Positions 49,520 to 59,311 of a stretch of DNA of 64,000 nt are shown here, in pieces; position 1 is the stretch's first letter; every line of letters begins with the position of its first letter. The DNA is from Comamonadaceae bacterium OTU4NAUVB1 (lineage in GTDB: Bacteria; Pseudomonadota; Gammaproteobacteria; Burkholderiales; Burkholderiaceae_C): the NCBI GenBank assembly GCA_024372625.1, contig CP099605.1, positions 1,488,001-1,552,000 on the forward strand, read 5' to 3'. The notes under the pieces are model-generated. The model did no database searches. It was not told where the DNA came from and worked only from the letters and a program-made list of their open reading frames with translations. The position numbers and the translations under genes are program-made.

Positions 49520-50389
49520 TCAGAAGTCGGCCAGCAAGGCCACCTTCTGGGGGTTGGACGCGGCCGCCGGCGCCGGGGTCGGCGCGGCCTCGGCCTTGGC
49601 CGTCGCCGGGGTCGTGGCGGGCATCGCCTGCGCGCGCAGCGTCGGCGGGGTCGTGGTCGGCACGGTGGCGCCGCCGGCGACCTGGCGCAGCCGCTGGTGT
49701 TCGGCCAGCACCTTGCTCGCGTAACCGCCGTCGTTCTCGAGGTTGGCCGCGCCCACGTAGTAGCGCAGGCCGGCTTCGAGCGAACCGGCGCGGGCGATGC
49801 ATTCCTGCAGCACCTTCACGCCGACGCGCATGTTGGTCACGGGATCGAAGGCGGTCAGCGAGCCACCGGCGCTCTCGTACTTGTCGACGTGGATGCGCGT
49901 CATCACCTGCATCAGGCCCTGGGCACCGACGTGGCTCTGGGCGAAGGGATTGAAGCTCGACTCCACGGCCATGATGGCCAGGATCAGCGTCGGGTCGAGC
50001 TTGGTGCGCTTGCCCAGCGAATAGGCTTCGGACACCAGAACGCTCAGCGGCTCGGCGGCGACGCGGTATTTCTTGCTCAGCCAGTAGGCGACGGCGGCCT
50101 GCTGCCGGGGCAGTTCGTGCGGGCTGGCGGCGGTCGTGCGATCGATGGCGGTGGGTTCCGGCGCCGTCGCGTCGACCACGACGACGGGCTTGCGCGATTC
50201 GAGCCAGCCCATCAGGTGTTGTTCGCCGGTGGCGCGCAGGTCGGGCCGTGCGGTGAGGGCGAGCACGGTGAATACCGTGGCGAGCCCGACCAGGGCGGAA
50301 CCGTTGTGGGTGATCTCGAAAAAACCGTCGACCACGTCGGACCCGAAGGTCTTGAGCCCCCGGGCCGTGGTCTTCAACGCCTCGTTCAT
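49520..50389 (-). CDS. Lytic transglycosylase-like (SLT domain) membrane protein
   Basis: 289 residues. A hydrophobic segment near residue 30-45 (SALVGLATVFTVLALTA) anchors it. The SLT catalytic domain (about 115-225) shows LDPTLILAIMAVESSFNPFAQSHVGAQGLMQVM with the catalytic Glu in VESSFNP, then YYVGAANLENDGGYASKVL. The family cleaves peptidoglycan to 1,6-anhydro products. The C-terminal 60 residues are Ala/Pro/Thr rich. The ATG at 50389 has AAAGGAAAG six bases upstream. It is separate from glyA, whose promoter lies downstream of its stop. Confidence 0.88.
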   Translation of the reverse strand: MNEALKTTARGLKTFGSDVVDGFFEITHNGSALVGLATVFTVLALTARPDLRATGEQHLMGWLESRKPVVVVDATAPEPTAIDRTTAASPHELPRQQAAVAYWLSKKYRVAAEPLSVLVSEAYSLGKRTKLDPTLILAIMAVESSFNPFAQSHVGAQGLMQVMTRIHVDKYESAGGSLTAFDPVTNMRVGVKVLQECIARAGSLEAGLRYYVGAANLENDGGYASKVLAEHQRLRQVAGGATVPTTTPPTLRAQAMPATTPATAKAEAAPTPAPAAASNPQKVALLADF

Positions 50390-50759
50390 CGCTTTCCTTT
50401 CGGTGCTGAGCCCACGACCTGGCGCACTTCGGGGAAGGGCGACGAACTCGGGGCAGGGCACTTGGATTGGCAAGAGCCGGGTCCGCGCCAGGACATGAAG
50501 TGAGGTGTGAGCGCGATGAACCCGACGGAGCCGACGTACGTTGTGGTCGGCAGCGGAGCCTGATGCTCTAGTACTTATGTTGTACCGAGTGATCGGGCGA
50601 CAGGCATTCTAAAAAGCTCTAAATAACGAGTCAAGAATAAGAAAACAGATCGTTATGCATAAAGATGATGTTCCTGTGGGCGCAAGCGAGGTCGATCCGA
50701 CATCGAAGTGACATGGGGCGTCAGCCGGGCACCGGTGGCTTTGCGGCAAACTCGACACG
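50390..50759. other. Intergenic region with AT-rich segment
   Basis: 370 bases between the divergent transglycosylase and DUF748 genes. No coding potential or tRNA was seen. Positions 50565-50680 are clearly AT-richer than the surroundings (e.g. TCTAAAAAGCTCTAAATAAC, CAAGAATAAGAAAACAG) and probably hold promoters for one or both genes, although no confident -35/-10 pair can be named. Confidence 0.5.
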
Positions 50760-53700
50760 ATGGACGTGTCTTCTCTCAAACGGAACAAATGGGTGCGGCG
50801 CGTTGTCCTCGCGCTCCTCGCGGTGCTTGCGCTGGGCCTGCTGTCGTGGCTCGCGGTGCCGCCGCTGCTGAAGGGCCAGCTCGAGCGGATCGGCAGCGAG
50901 AAGCTCGGCCGCGCGGTGACGATCGGGCAGGTCGATTTCAAGCCGTGGACGCTCGAACTCGCGTTGCGCGACGTGCGCATCGCCGGGGCCGGGGGCGGCG
51001 CGCCGCAACTGGCGATCCGGCGCATCCACGTGAACGCCGAACTGCAGTCGCTGGTGCGCCTCGGCCCGGTGATCGACGCCGTCGCGATCGAAGCGCCGGC
51101 CGTGCGGCTCACACGCCTGGCCGACGGTGGCTACGACATCGACGACATCCTGCGCAAGTTCGCCGAGGCCCCCGCGAAGCCCGACGCTGAACCGATGCGC
51201 TTCGCCGTTCACAACATCGCGATTTCGGAGGGAACGGTCGATTTTGATGACCGCATGGTCGGACGCAAGCACGAACTGCGCGACCTCCGGCTGGACGTGC
51301 CGTTCCTGAGCAATTTCGATTCGCAGCGCGAGGTCACGACCGAGCCCCGGCTGGCGTTCGTGCTCAACGGCAGTGCCTTCGATTCCAACGCATCGAGCAC
51401 GCCGTTCGCGGACAACCGCAAGACGGATGGACGCCTGTCGTTCAAGGCCCTCGACCTGGCGCCCTACCTGAGCTACCTGCCCGCGGGATTGCCCGTGCGC
51501 CTGCGCGCCGGCACGCTCGATGCCGACCTGCGCGTCGATTTCGAGCGTGCCGCCGCCACCAGCCTGCGCATCAGCGGCACCGTGGAGGCCCATGGCGCCA
51601 GGTTCGCCGATGCACGCTCGGGCGAGCCGCTGGCCTTCGACTCGCTGAAGGTCGCGCTGGCCGATGTGCGGCCGCTCGAAGGTGCGATCCACCTCGGCGA
51701 GGTCGCGCTCGTGGCGCCGCGCCTGACGCTGGCGCGCCGCGCGGACGGCAGGTTCGACCTGCTGGCGACCGGGGCGGACCCCGGCGACGCACGCCCGCCG
51801 GCCGCCGACGCGGCCCGTCCGGGCGCGACGCCGGCCTCCAGGCCGCCACTGCGCCTGCGGATCGACCGTTTCACGCTGACCGCCGGACATGTCGCCTGGC
51901 GCGACGAGGCCACGCGTCCGGCCGCGGCCGTCGATGTCGACCAGCTTTCCCTCGCGGCCACCGCGGTCGCATGGCCGGTGACGACGCCGGCGCGTTTCGA
52001 GGGAGCGGCCGTCGTCGGCGGGGCGCCGCTCAAGTTCAGTGGCGAGGCCACCGACAAGACCGCCCAGGTGCGCGCGGAAGTCGCCGACCTGCCACTGTCG
52101 CTGGCCGCGCCGTACCTGGCGCAGAGCCTGGTGCCCGCGCTCGACGGCAAGCTCGGCGGGCAGGTCGACGTGGCATGGAACGCGGCCTCGACGCCCGCGC
52201 AGCTGACGCTCAAGGCGCGCCGCCTGAGCGCCGATGGCCTGGCGCTGACCCAGGGAAAGACGGCCCTGGCGAGCGTCGGCCGGTTCGAGCTGGTCGACGC
52301 CGACGTCGACCTGACCGGGCGCACGGTCGCCATCGCCAGCCTGAGCGCGACGGCGCCCAAGGTCCGCATCGAGCGCGACGGCGAACGGCGTTGGATGTTC
52401 GAGCGCTGGCTGCGCACCGCCGAACGCGCCGATGCGCAGCGCGCGAGCGCGACCGCCGCCAGGCCCGTCGCGGCCGCGACGCCGCCCGTGGCGGGCGACA
52501 CCCGGCCCTGGCGCCTGTCGCTCGGCACGCTGGCGGTCCAGGGCGGCACCGTGTCGTATGCCGACGCGGCCGGCAGCGCGCCGGTGGCCATCGAGGTCAC
52601 CGCGCTGACGCTGACGGCTCAGAAGCTCGCGCCCGGCACCGCGACCGCCTCGCCGGTGCGCCTGTCCGCGCGCATCGGCGCGGGCCGGGCGGATGCCGGG
52701 CGGCTCGACTACCAGGGCAACGTGGTACTGCAGCCGCTCTCGGCCGAGGGCCGCCTCGACGTGTCGGCGTTTCCGGCGCACGCCTTGAAGGCCTACTACG
52801 GCGATCCGCTCAACGTCGACATCCGCCGTGCCTTCGCCAGCTACCAGGGCACGGTGCGCTTCGCGAGCGCGCCCTCGGGCATCACGTTGCGCCTGGCGGG
52901 CGACACGGCCGTGGAGGACTTCCGCGCCAACAGCGCGTCGCTCACGCAGCCCGGCGCGCCGGGGCTCGAGCGCGGCAACGACCGGCTGCTGAGCTGGAAG
53001 TCCCTGAACCTGCGCGGGCTTCAGCTCGCACTGGCGCCGAGCGCGCCGCTGTCGCTCGACGTGCGCGAGACCACGCTCACCGATTTCTTCGCGCGCGTCA
53101 TCGTCGACCCGACCGGGCGTGTCAACCTGCTGAACCTGGGGCGTGGCAGCAAGTCCGAGCCGGGTGCGACGCCGGCCGCCGGCGCGCCCGCCGCGGCGGT
53201 GGCCGTCACGCAGCAGCGCCTGCCCGACGGCGAGACGGTGACCATCGCCGCGCCGGCGGTGCCGGCCGCGAGCACCGCCGCCCCGACGGCGGGCGCGGCG
53301 CCCGCCGGGACCACCGCCGCCGCGGCGTCGGGCCCGGCGGCGATCCTGCGCTTCGGTCCGATGAGCCTGGTCAACGGCAAGATCGACTTCACCGACCTGT
53401 TCGTCAAGCCCAACTACTCGGCCGACCTGAGCGAGCTGACCGGCAAGCTGAGCGCCTTCACCTCGCGTCCCGGCGAGAAGGCCGAGCTGGCCGATCTCGA
53501 ACTGCGCGGGAAGGCGCAGCAGACGGCCTCGCTGGAGATCGTCGGCAAGATCAACCCCGTGGCCCGTCCGCTGGAGCTCGACATCACCGCGCGCATGCGC
53601 GATCTCGATCTGGCGCCGCTGACGCCGTACTCGGTCCGCTTCGCCGGCCACGGCATCGAGCGCGGCAAGCTCAGCATGGACATCAACTACCGCATCGCGC

Positions 53701-54545
53701 CCGACGGCCGGCTCGCCGCGACCAACAAGCTGGTGCTCAACCAGCTGCGCTTCGGCGAGGCGGTGGAGGGCGCCCCGAACAGCCTCCCCGTGCGCTTGGC
53801 CGTGGCGCTGCTGGCCGACCGCAACGGCGTGATCGACATCGACGTGCCGATCAGCGGCTCGCTCAACGATCCCCAGTTCAGCGTCGGCTCCCTGATCATG
53901 CGTGCGCTGGGCAACCTGATCGCCAAGGCCGTCACGGCACCGTTCAGCCTCATCGCCCGGGGCTTCGGCGGTGGCGGGGGCAGTGGCGGCGAGGCGAGCG
54001 TGGTCACCTTCGACAACGGCAGCGCGGCGCTCACGGCCGCGAGCCGGGACAGTCTGGACGGCATCGCCAAGGGATTGCTGGAACGCCCGACGCTGCAGAT
54101 GACCGTGGTGGGCACGGCGAACCTGGCGCTGGAACGCGACGGCTACAAGCGCCAGCGCCTGCGGCAGCTCGCCCAGGCCGAGAAGCGTCGCGCCGCCGCC
54201 CGCTCGGGCGAGGACGCGGCCGACGTCGCCCCCCTGACCGATGCGCAATACCCGGCGCTGCTCGCGGCCGTCTACAAGCGCTCGGAGATCGCCAAGCCAC
54301 GCAACCTGATCGGCCTGGCCAAGGACCTGCCCCTCGCCGAGATGGAAGCGCTGCTGCTGGCAGACATCCCGGTCGACGAGGAGTCGATGCGCCAGCTCGC
54401 CGTGGCACGGGGAGCGGTCGTGCGGGATCACCTGCTGGCTCAGAAGCTGCCCAGCGAGCGGCTGTTCATCGGCGCGGCACGGGTCCGCACGGCCCCGGAG
54501 GAGGGGTGGAAACCCTCTGCCCAACTCAATCTGGCGACCCGTTAG
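50760..54545 (+). CDS. AsmA-like DUF748 envelope protein
   Basis: 1261 residues. One N-terminal membrane helix (VVLALLAVLALGLLSWLAVPPLL, near 15-37), then repeated AsmA/DUF748 beta-rich periplasmic domains: RAVTIGQVDFKPWTLELALRDVRI at the start and GRLAATNKLVLNQLRFGEAVEG near 980. A Pro/Ala linker sits near 800-860. The last 180 residues resemble an OmpA-like extension: VVTFDNGSAALTAASRDSLDGIAKGL near 1081. AsmA-family proteins are thought to form bridges for lipid transport between the membranes; whether DUF748 proteins do so is inference. Confidence 0.87.
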   Translation: MDVSSLKRNKWVRRVVLALLAVLALGLLSWLAVPPLLKGQLERIGSEKLGRAVTIGQVDFKPWTLELALRDVRIAGAGGGAPQLAIRRIHVNAELQSLVRLGPVIDAVAIEAPAVRLTRLADGGYDIDDILRKFAEAPAKPDAEPMRFAVHNIAISEGTVDFDDRMVGRKHELRDLRLDVPFLSNFDSQREVTTEPRLAFVLNGSAFDSNASSTPFADNRKTDGRLSFKALDLAPYLSYLPAGLPVRLRAGTLDADLRVDFERAAATSLRISGTVEAHGARFADARSGEPLAFDSLKVALADVRPLEGAIHLGEVALVAPRLTLARRADGRFDLLATGADPGDARPPAADAARPGATPASRPPLRLRIDRFTLTAGHVAWRDEATRPAAAVDVDQLSLAATAVAWPVTTPARFEGAAVVGGAPLKFSGEATDKTAQVRAEVADLPLSLAAPYLAQSLVPALDGKLGGQVDVAWNAASTPAQLTLKARRLSADGLALTQGKTALASVGRFELVDADVDLTGRTVAIASLSATAPKVRIERDGERRWMFERWLRTAERADAQRASATAARPVAAATPPVAGDTRPWRLSLGTLAVQGGTVSYADAAGSAPVAIEVTALTLTAQKLAPGTATASPVRLSARIGAGRADAGRLDYQGNVVLQPLSAEGRLDVSAFPAHALKAYYGDPLNVDIRRAFASYQGTVRFASAPSGITLRLAGDTAVEDFRANSASLTQPGAPGLERGNDRLLSWKSLNLRGLQLALAPSAPLSLDVRETTLTDFFARVIVDPTGRVNLLNLGRGSKSEPGATPAAGAPAAAVAVTQQRLPDGETVTIAAPAVPAASTAAPTAGAAPAGTTAAAASGPAAILRFGPMSLVNGKIDFTDLFVKPNYSADLSELTGKLSAFTSRPGEKAELADLELRGKAQQTASLEIVGKINPVARPLELDITARMRDLDLAPLTPYSVRFAGHGIERGKLSMDINYRIAPDGRLAATNKLVLNQLRFGEAVEGAPNSLPVRLAVALLADRNGVIDIDVPISGSLNDPQFSVGSLIMRALGNLIAKAVTAPFSLIARGFGGGGGSGGEASVVTFDNGSAALTAASRDSLDGIAKGLLERPTLQMTVVGTANLALERDGYKRQRLRQLAQAEKRRAAARSGEDAADVAPLTDAQYPALLAAVYKRSEIAKPRNLIGLAKDLPLAEMEALLLADIPVDEESMRQLAVARGAVVRDHLLAQKLPSERLFIGAARVRTAPEEGWKPSAQLNLATR

Positions 54546-54651
54546 AGACGGTCGGGTCCCGGTCGGTGAAAATGTCGCCATCCACCGGCCTTCCGATGCC
54601 AGCGACGGCCCGGTTTCCCTTTCCATTCAGACAACGTTTCAGCAGCGCGCA

Positions 54652-57573
54652 GTGACCTCCAATTCCTCCAAGCACCACGACCTCCAGTCCCTCGACACGC
54701 TCACCGGCGGCGCCTTCACCGCGCCGACGTCGGGCGAACGGGCCCAGCGCATCCGCGACTGGCTCGCGACCCATCCCACGGCCGAACAGATGCAGGGCGT
54801 GTTCAAGGAGCTGAGCGGCCGCGACAAGGGCGCCGCCCGCCTGCTGCGCGAGAAGCTCGACGAGATCAAGCGCGCCAAGGGCCAGGAGACCATCGGCGCC
54901 GAGTGGGCCGCCAAGGCCGAGGCACTGCTGGGCCAGTCCAAGCTCAACATCGCCGATGCGATGGCCTGGCAGCGCGACGCCGCCCGTGCCGGCGCTCCGC
55001 TGTCGCGCGAGCCGCTCGCCGGCCTGAAGAACCGGCTGGCCGAACGCGTCAAGGGCATCGAGGACCTGCAGCATCGCGCCCAGGTCCAGCGCGAGGCCGC
55101 CGTGCTGCTCGCACAGCGCTTCGAAGTGCTGTCGACCAAGGGCTGGCGCAACGCGCAGGCCGCCGAGGAAGGCCTGCGCGGCGACGTCGCCCACTGGCAG
55201 CAGCAGGCGAGTGAACTGGCCGGTGATCCGAACTGGAGCAGCCTCGATGCCCGCTTCGGGCCGCAGCTCGATGCGTCGAAGGCGCAGTTGCTGGTGGTGT
55301 CGGATGCATTTCATGTCGCCCTGGCCCAGGCCATCGCCGCCGCCGCCGATGCCGCCGCGCCGCTGCCGCCGGTCCCTGTCTGGGCCGATGAGCTGCGCGC
55401 CGCGCGCGGCCTGCCGACCGAGGCCGCCACGCACGCCGCCGCCACGGCCGCCGCTTCGGCGCCCGTGAAGACCGTCAAGGCCGGATCGGCCAAGGCCGAC
55501 CCGGAGCGGTTCGCCGCCGCGCAGACCGCCGTGGAAGGCGCGCTCGCCACGCTCGAGAAGGAAACGGCCGAGGGTCATGGCAAGGCCAGTGCCGGTGCCG
55601 CCGCCGCCCTGCGGGCGGTGCTCAAGGACCACGGCAAGCTGGTCGAGGCCCCGCTGGAAGCGCGCGTGCACGCGGCCCTGGTCGCCGCCGGCGAGCTCGA
55701 AGGCTGGCAGCGCTGGAGCGCCGACAAGGTGCGCGAGGAACTGGTCGCCAAGGCCGAAGGATTGCTGAAGCGTCCCGAAGGCCAGGCACTGGGCGGACGC
55801 AAGATCCAGGAGAGCCTGCGCACCCTGCGCGACCAGTGGAAGCAGGCCGACCAGGGCGGCATGCCCAACCATGCGCTGTGGAAGCGTTTCGACGAAGCCT
55901 GCAACGAGGCGCACAAGGTCGTCGAGGCCTGGCTCGAGAAGGTGCGCGCCGATGCCGCGGAACACCGTGCCCATCGCCTCGCGCTGATCGAGGAAGTCAA
56001 GGCCTGGGCGGCCGAGCACGCCGACGCCGCCGATCTGAAGGCGCACAACCGCGCGCTGCACCAGTTCGCCGATCGCTGGCGCGATGCCGGACACGTCGGC
56101 GAGAAGCTCTTCGCCGAACTGCAGCCGCAGTGGAACGAAGCCTTCGGTGCCGCCCGCGCGCCGTTCGAGGCCGCCCAGAAGGCCAGCGTCGAGCGTCGCC
56201 AGTCGATGATCGCCGAGGCGGTCGAACTGGGCGCCGCGCCGGTGCTGCGCATCGATGCCGTCAAGGCGCTGCAGCAGCGCTGGCAGGCCGAGGCGCAGAG
56301 CGTGCCGGTCGACCGCCGTCACGAACAGAAGATGTGGGATGCCTTCCGCGCTCCCATCGACGAAGCCTTCAATCGCAAGACGGCCGAGCGCGAGAAGGCG
56401 TCGTCCGCCATGAGCGAGCACGACCGCCACGTGCTCGACGCTTCGAAGGCGCTGGAGGCGGCCAACGCCACCGGCGACGTGCAGAAGATCCGCGCGGCCA
56501 TCGCCCGCCTCGAAGGCGCCATGCGCGGCGAGGCCCCGCCGCCGGCACCCGCGCCGGCACCCACGCCCGTGTCGGGCAGCGACGGACCCCCCGTGGGTGC
56601 GACCGAGGTGGTCGCGCCGGGTCAGGCCGCCGCCGAATTCGGCGAAGGCGCCCATGTGCAGCCGAGCGCTCAGGAAGCCGTCGCGCCGGCGCCCCTGGCA
56701 CCCGCCGAAGGCGAGGAGACGCCAGCCGTCGCCGCCGGTCCGGTGGACCTGATCGCCCCCGCCGACAGTTCCGACGCCGGCGCGCGCGCCGATGCCGGCG
56801 ACAACGAAGCGGGTGCCGTGCCCGAAGCAGCGACCTCGCCGGCCGCACCGCCCAAGCCGCCCGTCAAGGCCGTGGTGGCGCGGCGTGGCGACGACCGTCC
56901 CGCCACGCGCCGTGCGGATGCCGCGCCCGCGGGTCGCGACGGCCGCTTCGGTGGCGATCGCCGTGACGGTCGCAGCGGCCCTGGCGGTCCTGGCGGGCGT
57001 CCCAACGACCGTGGGCCGCGCCCCGACGGGGGCCGTGCCGATGCCCGTGGCGGTCCGGGCGCCGGTCGCTTCGGCGACCGCCCGCCGCGTTTCGAGGACC
57101 GTGGACCGCGTCTGGGCGATGCCGCCTTCCGCGCCCAGCGCGAGGCCCTGGAGCACGCGGAGATGTCGTTGCGCAAGCTGGCCGCGCAGGCGCACGGCGA
57201 AGCGCTCACGCAGTTGCTCGGCGCCTGGGAGAAGCGCGACGCGACCCAGTTGCCGAGCGTGCAGGAGCTCGGCCGCGCGGTGTCGCCGACGGTGCGTGGC
57301 GTCTGGTCGCAATCCCTCGGATCGGCGCCGGCCGCCTCCGCCGATGCGGCCTCCGAAGCGCTGCTGCGTCTGGAAATGGCGGCGGAAGTGCCGACGCCCG
57401 CCGATCAGATCGATGCCCGGCGCGCCCTGCAGCTCAAGCTGCTGACGCGCCGTGGCGACCCGGCTCCGGTCCAGACCTGGGGCGAGGACGCGGGCAAGGT
57501 GCTCGCGGCGCCACACGAGGCGACGACGGCGCGGCGTCTGCAGACCGCGCTGAAGGCACTGCTGCGCAAGTAG
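54652..57573 (+). CDS. DUF349 domain-containing protein
   Basis: 973 residues, cytoplasmic, mostly coiled-coil/helical. Several DUF349 repeats, recognisable by LRTLRDQWKQADQGGMPNHALWKRFDEACN near 395, the segment with FADRWRDAGHVGEKLF near 475, and QRWQAEAQSVPVDRRHEQKMWDAFRAPIDEAF near 545. Residues 640-760 are Ala/Pro/Glu-rich and disordered; 760-825 are an RG-rich segment (GRDGRFGGDRRDGRSGPGG). A helical C-terminal domain follows. The start is GTG at 54652 without a clear Shine-Dalgarno. The molecular function of DUF349 is not established. A terminator follows. Confidence 0.85.
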   Translation: MTSNSSKHHDLQSLDTLTGGAFTAPTSGERAQRIRDWLATHPTAEQMQGVFKELSGRDKGAARLLREKLDEIKRAKGQETIGAEWAAKAEALLGQSKLNIADAMAWQRDAARAGAPLSREPLAGLKNRLAERVKGIEDLQHRAQVQREAAVLLAQRFEVLSTKGWRNAQAAEEGLRGDVAHWQQQASELAGDPNWSSLDARFGPQLDASKAQLLVVSDAFHVALAQAIAAAADAAAPLPPVPVWADELRAARGLPTEAATHAAATAAASAPVKTVKAGSAKADPERFAAAQTAVEGALATLEKETAEGHGKASAGAAAALRAVLKDHGKLVEAPLEARVHAALVAAGELEGWQRWSADKVREELVAKAEGLLKRPEGQALGGRKIQESLRTLRDQWKQADQGGMPNHALWKRFDEACNEAHKVVEAWLEKVRADAAEHRAHRLALIEEVKAWAAEHADAADLKAHNRALHQFADRWRDAGHVGEKLFAELQPQWNEAFGAARAPFEAAQKASVERRQSMIAEAVELGAAPVLRIDAVKALQQRWQAEAQSVPVDRRHEQKMWDAFRAPIDEAFNRKTAEREKASSAMSEHDRHVLDASKALEAANATGDVQKIRAAIARLEGAMRGEAPPPAPAPAPTPVSGSDGPPVGATEVVAPGQAAAEFGEGAHVQPSAQEAVAPAPLAPAEGEETPAVAAGPVDLIAPADSSDAGARADAGDNEAGAVPEAATSPAAPPKPPVKAVVARRGDDRPATRRADAAPAGRDGRFGGDRRDGRSGPGGPGGRPNDRGPRPDGGRADARGGPGAGRFGDRPPRFEDRGPRLGDAAFRAQREALEHAEMSLRKLAAQAHGEALTQLLGAWEKRDATQLPSVQELGRAVSPTVRGVWSQSLGSAPAASADAASEALLRLEMAAEVPTPADQIDARRALQLKLLTRRGDPAPVQTWGEDAGKVLAAPHEATTARRLQTALKALLRK

Positions 57574-57636
57574 CCGACGAGTGCGTTCCGGGCGCTCGCA
57601 CGGCGCGGCCCGGAGCGCGCCCCGATGCACGAGCAG

Positions 57637-57678
57637 AACGGCTCGACGGCCTTCGCAGGTCGCGACGCCGTTTTTTTT
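57637..57678 (+). terminator. Rho-independent terminator of the DUF349 gene
   Basis: AACGGC (57637-57642) pairs with GCCGTT (57667-57672); further TCG/CGA pairing lies inside with a bulge, and eight T residues follow (57671-57678). It is 64 bases after the stop. The opposite-strand mtfA stop lies just beyond. Confidence 0.6.
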
Positions 57679-57681
57679 CGT

Positions 57682-58467
57682 TCAGGCCCGGGACGGTTCG
57701 AAGAAGGCGTCGAACAGGTCCAGCACCGTCGGGAATTCGCGTTGGAAGGTGGTTCGATCCACGAAATAGGCTTCGCAGGCGACGGCGAAGAATTCGCTGA
57801 TCGATTCGGCCCCGTAGGCATCCAGCCACGGCGTCGCGCCGCCAAAGCGCTCGGCGACGATCGTCTTCTCGCGAAAGTCGTCGAAGGCGGGTCCGAGCAC
57901 GTCCATCCAGGCCGTCCGGGCGTCGCGCGCGCTTGCCGTGTCGAGGAAACCCGGCGGCAAGGGCGGACAGCCGTCGGCTTCTCCGTCGCGCATGTCGATC
58001 TTGTGGGCGAACTCGTGCACGACGACGTTGTAGCCCGCCACGACGCCGCCGGCGAGCACGTCCTGCCAGCTGAGCATCACCGGGCCGCGGTCCATCGCCT
58101 CGCCGGCGACGATCTCGTCGTACTCGTGCACCACGCCGGCGTCATCGGTGATCCGGCGCCTCGCCACCACCTCCGCCGCATGGACGACGACACCGACGAA
58201 GTCGTCGTACCAGGCCAGGCCGCTCTCGAGATGCAACACCGGCAGCACGGCCTGCGCCGCGATCGCCAGGGCGACCTCGTCGGTGATCTCGAAGCCCCTC
58301 GCGCCGTGGAATTCCTTGTCGCGCAGGAATTCGGCACTCATGGCGCGCAGGCGGCCCAGGTCGCGCGGTGAACGATCCGCCAGGAACGGGTGGCGTGCCA
58401 GGGTGGCGTCCCAGAGGGCGTCGGGGAGGAGGGGGGCGGCACGAAGGCCGCGGAGCCAGCGGAGCAC
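57682..58467 (-). CDS. mtfA: MtfA-type zinc peptidase
   Basis: 261 residues. M90/MtfA family: VVHEFAHKIDM holds the HExxH zinc motif (H151, E152, H155). In E. coli MtfA binds Mlc (DgsA), freeing ptsG expression, and has aminopeptidase activity. The start is GTG at 58467 (MLRWLRGLRAAPLLPDALWD); the frame continues through the lpxH 3' end but without a better start. It lies 17 bases downstream of lpxH. No Mlc homologue is in the window, so the sugar-regulation role may not hold here. Confidence 0.9.
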   Translation of the reverse strand: MLRWLRGLRAAPLLPDALWDATLARHPFLADRSPRDLGRLRAMSAEFLRDKEFHGARGFEITDEVALAIAAQAVLPVLHLESGLAWYDDFVGVVVHAAEVVARRRITDDAGVVHEYDEIVAGEAMDRGPVMLSWQDVLAGGVVAGYNVVVHEFAHKIDMRDGEADGCPPLPPGFLDTASARDARTAWMDVLGPAFDDFREKTIVAERFGGATPWLDAYGAESISEFFAVACEAYFVDRTTFQREFPTVLDLFDAFFEPSRA

Positions 58468-58484
58468 GGAACGGGTCGAACAGC

Positions 58485-59258
58485 TCAGCGCACGTCCACG
58501 CGCTGCGCTCCCGCCGCCGAGAGGCACAGCCGTTGCGCGCGCGGCGGCACGGCGGCGGCGTCCCAGTCGCTCAGGACGATGCGGCGCAAATTGCCTGGCG
58601 CGTCGAGGAGATGCTCGGCCGGGCGGTGCGTGTGACCGTGGACGAGCGCGCGCGCGCGGGCATGCGTCAACCAGACGATCGCGGCCGCGGGGTCGACATC
58701 GGCCCAGCGGGCGTCGGGGTCGTGCTTGCGATGCTCGCTTTGGGTCCGCATCGAGCGGCCGAGCGCGCGGCGCTCCATCAGTGGCCGTGCGAGGAAGTCG
58801 CCCCGCCACCGCTGCGAGCGGACGCGTTCGCGGAAGTCCAGGTAGTCGGTGTCGTCCAGGCAAAGCTGGTCGCCATGCGAGAGCAACCAGCGTTCACCCT
58901 GGAACACCAGCACGCAGGGATCGTCGACCAGGGTCATGCCGCAACGCGCCGCGAAGGCCGCGCCGACCAGGAAGTCGCGATTGCCATGCATGAAGAACAG
59001 GGGCCGGCGCTCGGCGGCACGGCGCAGCAGGGCCGCGCACTCCGCCTCGAAGCCGTCCGAGTCCGCCGCGTCGTCCCCGACCCAGAGTTCGAACAGGTCG
59101 CCGAGGAAGAACACCGCATCGGCCGGCGTGGTCTCCAGATAGCCCCGCCACGCCTCGAAGGTGGCGGGCTCGTCGGCCTGCAGATGGAGATCGGCGAGCA
59201 GGTCGACGGTGCGCCAGGCGGCGGGCGCGACGATCTCGGCGAAGTCGGGGCCGGTCAT
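58485..59258 (-). CDS. lpxH: UDP-2,3-diacylglucosamine diphosphatase
   Basis: 257 residues. Fourth step of lipid A synthesis: hydrolysis of UDP-2,3-diacylglucosamine to lipid X and UMP at the inner membrane. Calcineurin-like metal motifs: DLHL near 21, GDLFELWVGDD near 50, GNRDFLVG near 93, LLSHGDQLCLDD near 125 and HGHTHRPAEH near 210. The ATG at 59258 gives a short 16-residue lead before DLHL. The cyclophilin genes lie 53 bases upstream. Confidence 0.95.
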   Translation of the reverse strand: MTGPDFAEIVAPAAWRTVDLLADLHLQADEPATFEAWRGYLETTPADAVFFLGDLFELWVGDDAADSDGFEAECAALLRRAAERRPLFFMHGNRDFLVGAAFAARCGMTLVDDPCVLVFQGERWLLSHGDQLCLDDTDYLDFRERVRSQRWRGDFLARPLMERRALGRSMRTQSEHRKHDPDARWADVDPAAAIVWLTHARARALVHGHTHRPAEHLLDAPGNLRRIVLSDWDAAAVPPRAQRLCLSAAGAQRVDVR

Positions 59259-59311
59259 GCCGTCTCGCGGATCCGTGCGTGATGCGTGGTGCGTGATCGG
59301 GTCCGGTCGCG

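Noticed and set aside
50721..54626. 1301-codon open frame antisense to the DUF748 gene
   Set aside because: Composition-driven shadow without recognisable domains.
54526..57630. 1034-codon open frame antisense to the DUF349 gene
   Set aside because: Low-complexity Arg/Gly translation; the opposite strand is the coherent gene.
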